A stretch of 64,000 nt of DNA, taken from the NCBI GenBank assembly GCA_002077045.2, contig KZ111152.1:962755-1026754 (forward strand), read 5' to 3'. A model generated the notes under the pieces. It was not told the DNA's origin. It worked only from the letters and a program-made list of their open reading frames with translations, and ran no database searches. Source of the DNA: Rachicladosporium sp. CCFEE 5018. Its lineage: Eukaryota > Ascomycota > Dothideomycetes > Cladosporiales > Cladosporiaceae. The position numbers and the translations under genes were made by a program. This document shows, one piece after another, positions 11,942 to 23,775 of the stretch (its first letter is position 1; each line of letters begins with the position of its first letter).

Positions 11942-13999
11942 ATGATCCCGAACAGAGTATTAAGCTGGTGCAATCGTGTACCTTCCGTCTGCGAGCCAGT
12001 GCCTCGCGCATCAACTTATATCGCGAATACATTGACTGCTCCTCCTGGCCTAACAACGATGGCATCACATGGCGATGGAAATTCTAAGAACATTGATCAA
12101 GCTCCACCGAATCGAAGACAGCAAGACCCAAGAGAAGTAAACGTCCCTGGCACAAGACCAAGACGGACTTCAACTGCCGAATGGACCGGAACGTGGCGAC
12201 AGGATGGCCCACAGCCTGCTCAGCTGCCCGAACTTGATCTCCAGCCACCCTTCACAGCACCCATTTTCGACCGGGAGCTGCCACCAAGACCGCCACCCCG
12301 CGGTCGAAGAGCACGCGAAAGCGTGATCTTCGAAGACATACCGTTGGAGGATGTCCGCACAGGGCAGGCACCCCAGCCAAGATTGCCACAGCGCATACTC
12401 CGATCATCGACGTACCGCAAATCGCATCGGCTCTCCCTTACGCCGAGCGAGATGCCCTACCCGCCGGCTCTGTTCTCCAGCCGCGACCATGAGGGCAAAG
12501 CGGAGACGCTTCTAGGTCTGCGACCATCACGTGCGCCGCCAGTACCGCCGAAGGATGCTAAGCCTACTTCGCTACGCTATGGCAACTCGTCGGAATGCTA
12601 CTCCACAAGTTCTACAAACACCTCTCTACCATTACCGCAAGGCGTCGCACAAGCCGTTCTACCACCACAAGACGGCCGCATGGCCTGGCTCCACGCCCTC
12701 GCTGCAATCCTCGTAGTAGGCAATTGCTGGGGCCTTGCGCAAGCATTCGGATTGTTTCAGACATATTACGGACGCTATTACATCCCTGATTCCAGTCCAA
12801 GCACCATAGCCTGGATAGGCTCCACCCAGCTCGCCTTGGTTTTCGGCTTAGGCGTCCCAGTCGGCAGACTAGTAGACAAAGGCTACTTCCGGCTCATGTT
12901 CCACGGCGGTAGCGCGATCATGTGTCTCGGCATCTTGTGCACGGGCTGGTGCAGCGCTTTCTGGAGTTTATGGCTGGTGCAAGGTCTGCTGACAGGGACT
13001 GGTATGGGTATGGTGTTCTGCGCCGGCACCATCGCGCTTATGAGCTGGTTCGATGAGACGACTATGGGCAAAGCGATGGGTCTCGGCGCTGCTGGGTCCT
13101 GTATTGGCGGGATACTGTACGTGCTTCTCGCGCGCACGCTATTACCTGAACATGGCTTCGGAACGACGATGCGGATCATTGCTGCCGTGGCGACGGCGAC
13201 GATGATACCGCCTAATATGCTGTTCCGTATGCGAACAATGTCTCATAAGATCGCCCCACGGACAGCGGTGGCTGTTCCCTGGATCAGCACATTGCAAAGC
13301 TTTGCCTCATTAGCATATCTTCTGGCAGCGGCGGGCATGTTCTGCGCCTTCCTCGGCATCTACTTCGGCTTCGTGTACATCGTCTCCTTCGCGGCCACGG
13401 AACTGCATCTAAACGATACCCACGCCTCGAATCTGCTGATCTACATGCTCATCGCCAATCTGCCTGGCCGCTTCATCCCGGCCCTGATCTCTGATCGATG
13501 TATCGGCCCGCTGAATACCATCATCCCCTCAGCAGTGCTAAGCAGCGGCGTCATCTTCCTCTGGCTCGCGAGCAGCACTGGCGTCACATTCGAGATGGGC
13601 GCAGGCGTCGGCCGAGGCGAAGGCTTCCTGATTGTTGTGGCTTGTTTCTACGGCTTCGTTTCCGCTGGTGTGCAAGTACTGTACGCTACGACGGTGTACA
13701 CTTTCTGCCTTGAACCCGTCCCGCATACTGCCTCGGTTGATGTAATGTCGCGGCAGACACAGCAGCAAGCTATGGATCGTATGGGTCTCAAGGCCGGGGG
13801 GATTTTCAGCTGTATCGGGCTCGCATGCCTCATCGGCACACCAATCGGAGGAGCATTGGTAGATTACCGAGTCAAGAGGGGCTTGGGGAGTCCGTACCTG
13901 GGTGCGCAGGTCTTTGCTGGGGTTGCTCTGTTGCTAGGTGGAGGGTTGTTGTTGGGTAGTCGGGTGGCGAAGGTTGGGTGGGGAGCGAAGAGGGCGTAG
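11942..13999 (+). CDS. MFS monocarboxylate-type transporter with long proline-rich N-terminal tail
   Basis: A single 685-codon exon. Residues 1-247 are hydrophilic, with SH3-ligand-like motifs RELPPRPPPR (111-120) and RAPPVPPK (197-204). Residues 248-680 carry about twelve membrane segments of the major facilitator superfamily. The pattern GNCWGLAQAFGLFQTYY, IGSTQLALVFGLGVPVGRLVD and LVQGLLTGTGMG resembles fungal monocarboxylate-transporter-like (MCH/Esbp6) proteins, so the likely place is the plasma or vacuolar membrane; the substrate is unknown. The true start could be Met40. Relative to the copy at 25610-27667 the first 200 residues are nearly identical, but residues about 205-283 and 421-460 are sharply divergent. 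Confidence 0.88.
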   Translation: MIPNRVLSWCNRVPSVCEPVPRASTYIANTLTAPPGLTTMASHGDGNSKNIDQAPPNRRQQDPREVNVPGTRPRRTSTAEWTGTWRQDGPQPAQLPELDLQPPFTAPIFDRELPPRPPPRGRRARESVIFEDIPLEDVRTGQAPQPRLPQRILRSSTYRKSHRLSLTPSEMPYPPALFSSRDHEGKAETLLGLRPSRAPPVPPKDAKPTSLRYGNSSECYSTSSTNTSLPLPQGVAQAVLPPQDGRMAWLHALAAILVVGNCWGLAQAFGLFQTYYGRYYIPDSSPSTIAWIGSTQLALVFGLGVPVGRLVDKGYFRLMFHGGSAIMCLGILCTGWCSAFWSLWLVQGLLTGTGMGMVFCAGTIALMSWFDETTMGKAMGLGAAGSCIGGILYVLLARTLLPEHGFGTTMRIIAAVATATMIPPNMLFRMRTMSHKIAPRTAVAVPWISTLQSFASLAYLLAAAGMFCAFLGIYFGFVYIVSFAATELHLNDTHASNLLIYMLIANLPGRFIPALISDRCIGPLNTIIPSAVLSSGVIFLWLASSTGVTFEMGAGVGRGEGFLIVVACFYGFVSAGVQVLYATTVYTFCLEPVPHTASVDVMSRQTQQQAMDRMGLKAGGIFSCIGLACLIGTPIGGALVDYRVKRGLGSPYLGAQVFAGVALLLGGGLLLGSRVAKVGWGAKRA

Positions 14000-14351
14000 A
14001 TATGATACCGGAACTAAATTGAGAGGCAAGTTATGCACATCGCCAGGCGATGTTGTGTCTTGTCAACGTGCGAGACCGAGATCGTACAAATGTATCCCAG
14101 TTGTGCTGTCACCCTGTGTATGTCAAAGTGAAGCAGGCTTCAGCAGCCACATGCACCACGAGTCTCACCATGACGAGGCGATGTACGAAAAGCACTTTCC
14201 TCTACGCATGTTGGCCGTAGTCTCATTCCATTCGGATTCTGTCTCTACCCACAAGGATATCATCATAACGCAGCACAGCCGTTCCGGGCCCACCGTAGTC
14301 CTCACACGCACACGCCCACATCCCTCTGCCCAGCTGTCACAGTATGCTTGT
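14000..14351. other. Convergent 3' intergenic region
   Basis: 352 bp between the stop codons of the plus-strand MFS gene and the minus-strand BAR gene. It must contain both polyadenylation regions. Strongly conserved between the two copies. No gene seen. Confidence 0.4.
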
Positions 14352-15332
14352 TCACTGCGCCCTAGCACTCCGATAACTGCTCTCCTGCTCCATCTGCACC
14401 TCCCCAATACTCCTACTGACCTCCTCCAAGATCTCCCCCGCCTTCGCATGAAACTCCGCTTGCGCCCTCACAAGCTCGGCGATATTCCTCAGCGGCTCCG
14501 GCGTATCGAGCACATTCCTCATCACACTCGTAGCCTCATCCACGCGCTCCACGAACGCATCCTCAGCCTGCTCTATAGCGCGGCGCTGTGGCTCGGTGTA
14601 GGATTCCTCGTGGCGGCCGCCAGCTGCGGCGCGGCCTTTGGCGACGTCGAGTTGGAGGCGGGCGTTTGTGACGGCTGTGCGGGCTTTGTCTGCTGACTTC
14701 AATGACTGGTTCAGCGTGGTGGTCCAGCCGGCTAGGAAGCGCTGTTGGATTTTCTCGTCTTGGTCTAGGCGCGCTTCGCCGACTTTCTCCTCTGCTAGAG
14801 CTAGCTTCTCGAGACCCTGGGAGAGCGGATCTGGGGTTGTGGAGCCCTGTGGTGTGGCGGAGGCGAGGTTCTGGGAGCCGTACAGAGCGGCGCGGGCGAT
14901 TGCGTGGGCGAAGGTTTTGGGCTGGGGTTTGGTGGAGGGAGGGGCCGTCAGGGCTGCTTGGGCTTCGGTTGCTGAGGAAGCTTTGCTGAGGAGGTTGACC
15001 TAACAGCCGTAGTGTCAGTGAACTATCAGTCACGATTTGCGTGCGTACTGCTATACCTTATCGCCGATACTCTTTCCCAAGTCCTGGAAGCTCTCGCGAA
15101 TATTGGGAGGGTAGTCGTAGGCTTCGTTCGAGAACTGCGATGTGGCTGCTAGGAGCTTCTGGTGGGTAGCCTTCAGCGCTTCGACGCGGGTCTCGAGCTC
15201 AACGTAGTCGTGAGGCAGTTCAGTCTTCTCTGAGGCATTGCCTGTCTTCTCCTTGATCCACTGCTGCGTCTGGGATGCAAATGGCGTGACGGAGCTGGAG
15301 ACTTGGCTCGTGAAGGCGCGGAACTTGTCCAT
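14352..15332 (-). CDS. BAR-domain protein (Gvp36-like)
   Basis: Two exons (15332-15057 and 14999-14352) with a 57-nt intron (branch CACTGAC, acceptor GTTAG) give 307 aa. The sequence begins MDKFRAFTSQVSSSVTPF and is predicted to be mostly long amphipathic helices (YVELETRVEALKATHQKL, LRNIAELVRAQAEFHAKAGEI), as in BAR domains that bend membranes in endocytosis and Golgi or vacuole traffic. I place it with the Gvp36-type fungal BAR proteins because of the N-terminal pattern. In-frame sequence upstream of the chosen ATG does not resemble the family. It converges with the MFS gene. Copy at 28020-29000. Confidence 0.85.
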
Positions 15333-15981
15333 GATCGCGGATTGGAAGAGGGCGAGGGTTGGGAAATGTATCACAGTGCCTTGTGTTGCGAATGTGTTGT
15401 ATATGCGACGGTGATGGTAGAGGTGTTTCCAAGCAAGGGCACTTCAGACGTCACGCTAGGGCTGTGCCAGGCAGCCCACCAACCAACAATTCATTCACAG
15501 GGAACGTCTAGGTGAATATCTCTCAGTAGCACTGTATCTTTCGATTGACGCTCACAGATGAGTCGATAGGCGCGCAAGTATGCTCGTAGAATCACTTGAT
15601 GTCACAGCCTCTCGTCCATTGATCTTGTTATCTACCTGGGATATCTCCATTCGCTCCGAACGAGGCCTCCTTGGAAACAGAAGACCCCAGCATCCTCCAG
15701 ACCACCATACACCTCCGTCCAAAGCAAATTGCCCCATCATATCTAGCTGTCTTCATCTGGAAGCCTGGGATACCCTATGCCACCATTGTCTCGCCCAAAT
15801 CAAAGCATGCATCAGCTGTAGCGCCATCGAGAGGTCGCCACTGTTGGTCAACAAAGCAAAATAGACATCCGATCTCTCGCCAGTATAGCAGCGCGAATCC
15901 ACCGTCCCAGCCACCGTCATAGCAGCCCTGCAGAAGATCCAAAAAGCCGGAGAAGGTAGTACGATACCACCGTCTCTGTAT
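15333..15981. other. Intergenic, between BAR gene and Zn2Cys6 regulator
   Basis: About 650 bp upstream of the BAR gene and downstream of the minus-strand regulator. Short open frames on both strands have no family signature and are not conserved in the other copy. No element recognised. Confidence 0.4.
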
Positions 15982-17057
15982 TTATACCAAGTCGGCTCCC
16001 CCAACAGCAGGCATAGCCCCATTATTCAACACAGCATCAAACTCGACCGTATCCAACCACTGCAAAAAGTCTGCATCATTCCCCGTAGGCATAAAGAAAC
16101 TCATCTCATCAAACCCTTTTGCGCCGTCACCAGCCTGCTGCTGTTGCGCGGCAGGTATTGGCGCAGGTGGACTTAGCACCATGTCTAGTACGCGTTTCAA
16201 CGCTCGTCGCCCTTGATTGCAAATTCCGTAATTGCCTTCACCTGGGCCCACGGCGGCGAGAGCTGAGATGAAGACGCTGATGTCCTGAATGATCTCGCTT
16301 CGAGGCAGGATGTCTTGGGCGTATTGTCTTGATTGCTCTTGTTTCAGTAACTCGACTGCGAGCACGCCGGCTGAGGGCAGGCCGTGAGTTGTCAGCAGAT
16401 AGACCAGGTCGCCTTGGAAGTCGCGGAAGAAGTCTCGCTTTGCTTGTGCGAGAAGAATGAGCTTCAGTAGCCTTCGGGAGATCGGGATGAGCTGCTTTGT
16501 GTCTGTCTTCATGCGGCTTACTAGTGCCCGTTGCAGTAGAAAGTCGGTGTGCATGATTCCAGCGTGGATGCATACAAGGAATAGGGCATTCAGCTGGCGC
16601 ATGGCTTTCTCCCGCCGGCCGGAGTGGGCCTCCATGCCCATGGTGCCTTCGCTAACATTCAACACCTCCTCTGGGGAGATCTTCATGAAACCTGGAAATG
16701 AGGCGTGCAATCGTTCTTGCGCGCGACGAATGCCATTGCTGCGGAGCTCGAAGTCTTCTTGTTGAGGACCAAGGGCGAGTTCGAGGATCTCTTCTCGCAG
16801 TTGGCACTCGAGAAACCAGACCCGAATCCAGGTATTGCGGTTCAGATTGCCGCATGTGTTCCAGCCATCTGCGTCGATTGTTTTCAAGGTCGCCTCAAGC
16901 TCTGCGCCGGTCTCGAATAGTTGCTCGTCGTTGAGATCAAGCGGCATGTCCATCTTGCAATAGCGGTACGACAATCGCGGTGGCCTGCCCAAGAACGATG
17001 CAACGACTTTGTCTCGCGCGTAGACACTGATAAAGATCTTCTTCCGCAACTGGGCAA
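15982..17057 (-). CDS. Zn2Cys6 regulator, 3' part only (cut by assembly gap)
   Basis: The last exon of the regulator that is complete at 29657-32557, starting inside the N gap and ending at the same stop codon. It encodes the fungal-specific transcription factor middle-homology region (KIFISVYARDKVVASFLGRPP, a family hallmark) and the C-terminal tail. It differs from the complete copy by a few residues, for example Gln for Arg in FLEC(Q/R)LREE and one extra Gln in the PAAQQQ run. The truncation is caused by the contig end and is not a biological break. Confidence 0.9.
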
Positions 17058-17157
17058 NNNNNNNNNNNNNNNNNNNNNNNNNNNNNNNNNNNNNNNNNNN
17101 NNNNNNNNNNNNNNNNNNNNNNNNNNNNNNNNNNNNNNNNNNNNNNNNNNNNNNNNN
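17058..17157. other. Assembly gap, 100 N
   Basis: Exactly 100 N, the customary size for a gap of unknown length. The sequence to its left matches up to 30728, while the sequence to its right matches from 3279. The flanks therefore overlap each other by more than 13 kb and the gap does not represent real missing distance. Confidence 0.99.
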
Positions 17158-19711
17158 GTCTGCGCCGTTGAGTCCAAAGCATATATTCTTCTCTTGTCGG
17201 AGAAAAAAGTGCGGGTCCACGTTCAAAGGCCCGGGCTCCCGCCGATCCATGTGGCTGCGTCGGGTGGCCCAGTCTTCATCAGGGACCGACCGTGCCGTAT
17301 GGTAGATTGCGTTGTTTCGGGATGGTCATCATCATGCGAGTTCACAAGACTTGAACGGCCTCATCTACGCCCTGATCGCTTGCGCCATACGACACAGCAC
17401 CTACGGACGTTCAATTTGCGGATACATTCGCATAGCCTGATGCATCGATGATGGGCACGCTGCCAAGACGTCTGGACCACAATTAGATGCAGCATCTTGC
17501 GTTTGGCAATGACAAGATGATATGTCCTATCTGCCTTTGGGAAAGGCTCGGTCACGTACCGGATCTGCAGATTCTTGCAGTCTCGGACAAGGACGTGCGC
17601 TGAGAGTTTGACAGTGCAGCGCGCCACAAGTCTGCCACGTGCGAGCCAGCCAACCGTTGTGTTCGTGGACTTTGCCGTCGCACTGCTGATGTTCTACACG
17701 TTGCGCGACCTGAACTTACCATATGCCAGGGGGCTACGCATCACCCACGATACCATCAGTCTGCCACATATAGCAGATCACGGCGACTGCTGACGGGCAG
17801 ACTGCGGCCTAGATCAGCGATATGAAAGAAGGCAATAGCCACTTGTTGCCCTACCCCAGACTAGCTAGCGTTAGGGGAGAGATCAAAGCTACATCCGTGA
17901 GCTAAGCCCTGGAAAAAGTGTTGTATTTCGGTGCGCAACGACGGGCAAACGCGAACACAAGGCTCTGCTCCGAGGCTTACCAGTGTTGGATCCCATCAAA
18001 CGCCAGCCAATAGCCATCGCAGATAAGCGAGAGTACCTCGTGCTCCAGACTCGGACCGTGCTGCACGATGCTAAATCAAGCTTTGTGCGTCCTCGAGGCT
18101 CACGGACCAGCTTACCGACCCTTGGACGCCTTTTCCGCCAGCGTGGACGCCTTCCCACTGCCTCGGGCGCACGAGTCGCGATCTCATCTATCATCATGCT
18201 TATTCCTCCTCCCTACGCCTGCAGAGCGCCTCAAGCGAAGCTGCGCGCATTTGTACCTGGTCGGTCAGATCTGGCGGCGTGATGAACTCCGCAGGACAGG
18301 GACCCGGTCCTTTCTGCTGTGCCTGAACGAGCTCATGTTCGGCGACGCCGAAGACTAGATTGATTAAGCTCTTATCCTCCCTGCCGCATGCGGCTAACAG
18401 ACCAGTTTGTGATGCCGTTTTGGCTTGTATGCGGCATGTTGTCAACTACGTATCTATCTATCCTGACATTTGGCGGTGACGATCAGAGGACGGAATTGGC
18501 ATGATCAGCATCGCTCGACTTCGACCGAGGCTGTTGCAGCTTTCTCTACTGCGAATTTGCCTGCCCATGGCTTCTCCCTCCGATCAAAACACCTCGATGA
18601 AAGCCATGTGGGAAGAAAGTTTCATCACACGGCAGTGAGACCTCGAACCTTCAAAACGCATAAGCCCCGCATCCCAGCTGTCACGCGAGGAGATGGATCC
18701 TATGAAGCTGCTCAGATAGCACGGAAGACAGGCTTTTGCATCTTCGTGCATGGACAGGCAAACAGCTGTCAAGTCTTTCGTGCTGGCACGTCAGACAAGA
18801 CATTCCGGGGTCTGCGAACACCTCGTCTACGCAACGGCACGTGACACATATGATGGCAACAGACTCTCTCTGACAGTCTCAAAACTGCTGCATATACAAT
18901 CAAAGCACAGAACCTAGAAGCCGACGATCGCCTACACATGCCTTCGCTACACCTGTGCTTCCCCTTTCTGTTGCAGAAAAGTAATAGACTTTCAACCGGT
19001 CGCCATGCGTTGTAGCTGCCGATTTTCTCCGATTCGAGACCAAGCGTTGGCGAAGCGCAATTTCAACGTCGAACAGCAAAGAGAACGTGTGAGCTTGTGG
19101 CTTGCGTGCCTTATCGGCAGCCGGAAATGCACTTGTGCTGTAGGGCTTCACCGGCATACGCCGTGATGCGTGGTACGCTACTTGAGCGGACTTTGCCCAG
19201 GCCATGTGCTCGGGAGAAGGTGCTTCTGATTGGCAGTTCGTCATGCGATGCTCATGTCTAACACGTGACCGGGCTTTGGCTCTTCAGAGCCAAACACGAT
19301 GCATTACTGCGCTGAGGAGGTGCAACGCCGTATTAAGATCCAGCAGCAAGGTCTGTCGCTGTCACACTGGCATAGCATGCGCGGCCTCGTAGATGCCAAA
19401 TACCGAGACTACCCAGCACTTCGTTCATCTGGAGGCATCGGCGATGTCGATATTTCCAGTAGCACACACGATGATCCCCGGGCTCTTCCGATGCGCAATA
19501 GCAACATCTTGCAGTGCAGAAGCGTAGGAACAGTCTTGGTTTCCGAGTTTTGAGGCAATGATCTATTGTTACAAGCATAATCATACAGAGCAGGGAGATG
19601 TTCAGTCAGCGCTTCCTTCATCAGCCAGTCTGGGCCCTGGGCCGTGGCAGGCGCCCTGCCCTTGACCTCCGCGAGATCCATGTCGTTACGCCAGAGGTAA
19701 GATACATCCCC
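17158..19711. other. Second copy of the poorly coding stretch
   Basis: Counterpart of 3279-6016, with the same lack of convincing genes. The candidate exon tail of the first copy is at 19562-19425 and keeps its frame, with changes at two codons and one silent change. Near 17980 this copy carries a 12-nt insertion that creates a GTAAGC on the minus strand absent from the first copy. Confidence 0.4.
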
Positions 19712-20320
19712 TCAAAGCAGCAACCCGCTCCCCTTGTTATCCCCTTTCTCCAACAGATCCGCCTGCGTTCTCAGCGCGTCAGCCTGGAACCTCCTGAACG
19801 CAGTTCGTATCCTCTCGCGACTCTCCCTGTCCGCGCCAATCTGCGACTTCGCCCGGAAAGTCCCTGTCAACACTCCCGTCTCACCGCCGAAGAACAGTCC
19901 TCCAGCACCGAGAAAGAAGTACGTAGCCACATCCCCAAGCGTGCTCGGTCTCAGCACAGTCTTCAGATCCGGCAGCGGCTGCTCGCGGCCACTGGCGAAG
20001 CGCAGAGCGGTGGGTTGTTCGGACGTCTTGAAGGTGTTGAAGACTGCTTTCCGGGCTGTACGTAGGCGGAAGGCGAGGTAGACGCCTAGACCTAGACCGA
20101 TGAGGGAGCCGACGCTCGCGTGAGTGGTTACTGTTTTGGCAGCGGACTGCAGAGCGTCGCGGTCGGATTGTTGGAGGCTGTAAATCGTGAGATCCTGTCC
20201 CTTCACTCGTAATGACTAGGGCGAGTGGGTGTCGTACTCGTGCTTCAAGTGCTCTTCCGCGAGCTTGCCCAGCTCGGGGCCCATGTTCTTGCGGAACATG
20301 GCGAGGGAGTCGGAGCTCAT
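19712..20320 (-). CDS. Small conserved membrane protein, second copy
   Basis: Exons 20320-20238 and 20177-19712, same 60-nt intron position, 182 aa. The protein differs from the copy at 6017-6625 only at residue 25 (Leu for Met), while the intron and third codon positions carry several changes. This pattern indicates purifying selection and supports the gene model. Function unknown. Confidence 0.75.
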
Positions 20321-20899
20321 TCTGCTGGCTGTGCTATCGATATACTGGCGTAGAGCCTATGGGTAGTGCTATTGCAGTCGCTGCGCGATAGCTGACTAGT
20401 CAATGAAAGGTCAGATAGACAAGTTGAGCAACGTTACCGGATCAGCGATTAGATGTAGCGACCGCGGTGCCTGGCACTTGATTGCCCTGCCTGCCACCGT
20501 TCGCATCCGGGAATGACGTTTACCCAGCAAGCGAACCCTCTCACATGCCAACTCCGCATCTCTCCACATTTTCCCCGTTCACTCCGCGGCGCCTACCGGA
20601 AGGGAGAACGCCTCAGAACATCACGTAGTCCCTTAGGCTCGTCCATAACTTCTCGCTAATAACAGTAAATCTGAATGACACCATGAAGCAGAAGGTGCAG
20701 CTACAAGACCACAGAGCAATAATGTACGAGCTGCACATTACGTTCTGCTGCACTGTCACCAGCTCATGCTCTCGACTGCATCCATGGTTCTGCTCTACCA
20801 TATGTACCTCATAACCCATTGAACCCGCTTTTCAACCGCATCCCCACGCTCATCACTCATCGCCTTCCCCTCCATCACAGCCCCCTCACACCGCTGGCT
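20321..20899. other. Intergenic, second copy
   Basis: Counterpart of 6626-7215. Among the more divergent non-coding stretches of the pair, with small indels. No gene seen. Confidence 0.4.
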
Positions 20900-23775
20900 T
20901 CAAGCCCCATTAGCCTCCGGCTTCAAAGGCTCAATATTCCAGATCATCTCCGCATACTCATCAATACAGCGATCACTGCTAAAGAAGCCCATCCTCGACA
21001 CACTGAGGATTGTCTTCGTGACCCACTCCTCCTGCTTCGCGTAGCTCTGATCGATCAATCCCTGCGTGTCAATGTACGACTTGAAGTCATCGGAGACAAG
21101 GTAGTAGTCGCCATGGTCGACGATCGAATCCACGAGCGCGGAGAACTGGCCGGCGTCGCCGAAGGTGCCGCTGCGGATGGTTTCGAAGACGCGCTTCAGG
21201 AGCGGGTCGAGCTCGAAGCCTTGCTTATGGTGCGCCTCGCGGAGGTCTTCGACGTCTTCGGCGAGGTTGCCGAAGAGGAAGATGTTTTCTTCGCCGACTT
21301 CGCGGGTGATCTGGATGGGTTTATCAGTACGGTGCCGACTTAGTGCGGGAGCAGAGGGTAGTGCTCACCTCGATGTTGGCACCGTCGCAGGTGCCAATGA
21401 CAAGACCGCCATTGAGCACGAACTTCATGTTCCTGTCTCTCTGTCAGTATCACTTCCGCGCGAGTCGGGGAAGGTTCTACTCACGAAGTACCACTCGCCT
21501 CTGTGCCCGCAGTTGAGATGTGCTCGCTGATGTCGCTGCCAGGCACAATGATCTCGGCCTTGCTCACATTGTAATCCTCCAAGAACACCACCTTCAACAA
21601 GTCCCCAACCTCCTTGTCAGCATTAATCACCTTGCCAACCTGGTTGACGAGGTGAATGACAGTCTTCGCCATCCAGTAGCCCGGGGCCGCTTTGCCTCCG
21701 AAGATGCTGACGCGTGGCTGCACCTTCTTCTTCTCCTCAGCCGACATAGCCTTGATCTCAAGGTACCGATGAATGACGCCGAAGATGTTGAGCTGCTGGC
21801 GCTTGTACTCGTGTATGCGCTTGACTTGCACATCGAACAAGGCGGCGGGATTGACTTTGACGCCGTTGTGCTCGAGGATGTACTGCGCGAGGCGGACTTT
21901 GTTGGCGTACTTGATGGCTTGGAAGTCCTTGCGGAAGTCCTTGTCGTCTACGAAAGCCTCCAGCTTATGCAGCAGTGTGAGGTCGCGAAGGTACTCGTAA
22001 CCGCCGAGCTTGCTGGCGATGAGCTCAGAGAGCTTAGGGTTGGCTTGGTGTAGCCAACGACGCGGCGTGATGCCGTTGGTGACGTTGGTGAACTTGTCAG
22101 GGCCGTAGATCTTGACAAAGTCCTTGAAGATGGTCGTCTTGATCAAGTCAGAGTGTAACTCGGCAACGCCATTGACCTTATGGCTACCGATGACGGCAAG
22201 ATAAGCCATGCGAACCATCTTTGGCTGGCTCTCTTCGATGATCGAGACGCGGCCAAGAATGTCCTTCTCCTTGGGGAAGGTCTTCTCGACGTATTGCAGA
22301 AATCGCGAGTTGATCTCATAGATAATCTGGAGGTGGCGGGGCAGGAGATGTTGGATCAGTGGGACAGACCACTTCTCAAGGGCTTCTGGTAGAACGGTAT
22401 GGTTGGTGTAGCCGAAAGTGGCTTGTACAATAGTCCAGGCTTCGTCCCAGCCTAGGCCTTCGAGATCGACAAGGATGCGCTGGAGCTCGGGAATCGCGAG
22501 TGTTGGGTGAGTGTCGTTGAGCTGGATAGCGACTTGGTTGGCGAAGTCCTTCCAGGGCTTCTTCGACTTCTTGAATCGTCTGACGATGTCAAATAGCGAA
22601 GCTGCACACCAGAAGTACTGCTGCTTCAAGCGAAGCTCTTTGCCGCGCTCTAGGCTGTCGTTGGGGTACAGCACAGCCGAGATGGTCTCCGCACGCTGCT
22701 GATCCGCCACAGACTGCTCATACTCTCCACTGTTGAACTTAGTGAAGTCAAATTCTCCGTGCGATGCCTTGCTGGACCACAGGCGGAGGTTGTTCGTTGT
22801 GGTCGTGCCATACCCTGGAATCGGTGCATCGTACGCAACAGCTGTCACGATCTCGCCGTTGTCCCACACACTGCGCTGCTTGCCATCATCGTCCACGTAC
22901 TGACTGACACTGCCGTAGAAGTTGATGTCGACTGTCACATCGTGCCGAGGGAATTCCCACGGGTTGAAGTCGAGCCAATAGTCTGGCACCTCGACCTGGT
23001 ATCCGTCCACAATCTCTTGCTTGAAGATGCCGTATCTGTACCTCAGAGCGTAGCCCCAAGCAGGGTAGTTGAGGGAGGCGAGCGAGTCAAGGAAGCAGGC
23101 GGCCAGACGACCGAGACCACCGTTTCCGAGCGCCGCATCTCGTTCTTGAGATATGATATCCTCCATGCGGAAGCCGAGATCGGCTAGACCGTCCTTTGCC
23201 ACATCTTTGAGGCCGACGTTCAGCATGGCGTTGTCGAGCGCGCGTCCCATCAGGAACTCGAGGGAGAGGTCTAGCTCTGGTCAGCTCCCGTTGTTTGCCA
23301 TTTTCCACACTCATGCGGGCTCACTCACAGTATACCCTCTTCTGGTCCGCAAAAGTCTGTCTCTGCTGGGTCTTGTTCCACTCGATGACCAGTCTGTCCC
23401 TGAATGCCAGAGCGGTGCCTGCATACGCTGCAGCTTCATCGCAGTTGAAAAGAGATCTTGCGAGGGTGGTCTCAATGTGTCTTACAGCCTCATTCTCAAA
23501 CTCCTCTTTCGTCTTGAATTCACGGGCAGAGTGCTTCTTCCATCTGTCCCAGCTTCGTCAGAGGCCTAGCTTGATGACCTAGAATTGTACAGGGCTTACG
23601 CTGCTCGCTGTCCCTCGGGCACGCTGGCCTCGACAGCTTTGATCTCACCTGGACCGAATCCTGTAGCAGTACGCTTGTGCTTCGGCCTGCTCATACCAGG
23701 CGGCCCGACAGCCGTCTTGAAGTCGGTGACAGGCGCCGATGAACTCGGCTTGCGTTCTCTAGTCTGCGTAGCCAT
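20900..23775 (-). CDS. GPH1: Glycogen phosphorylase, second copy
   Basis: Exons 23775-23600, 23543-23329, 23270-21485, 21432-21369 and 21310-20900, 883 aa. All splice sites of the first copy are kept; intron 3 is 2 nt longer. Amino-acid differences are conservative, such as Thr/Ser in KQR(T/S)VWD, Arg/Lys in KPW(R/K)DF and Gln/Glu in SAE(Q/E)KKK, against several percent nucleotide divergence in exon 3. Exons 1-2 and their introns are almost identical in the two copies, so divergence changes abruptly inside the gene. PLP-lysine segment and other landmarks are intact. Confidence 0.96.

Larger units (their letters stand above)
3279..17057. repeat. Right end of contig A, matching 17158-30728
   Basis: This 13.78-kb segment aligns end to end with 17158-30728 in the same orientation. 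It starts at the base matching the first base of contig B and runs to the last base before the N gap. Divergence is uneven: some stretches are nearly identical, coding stretches differ by several percent (mostly silently), and a few tracts are much more divergent. Boundaries that coincide with the gap point to overlapping allelic contigs and not to a real tandem duplication. Confidence 0.9.

Noticed and set aside
16921..17451. Open frames running across the N gap at 17058-17157
   Set aside because: They join unrelated contig ends through 100 arbitrary Ns, so the protein is an artefact.
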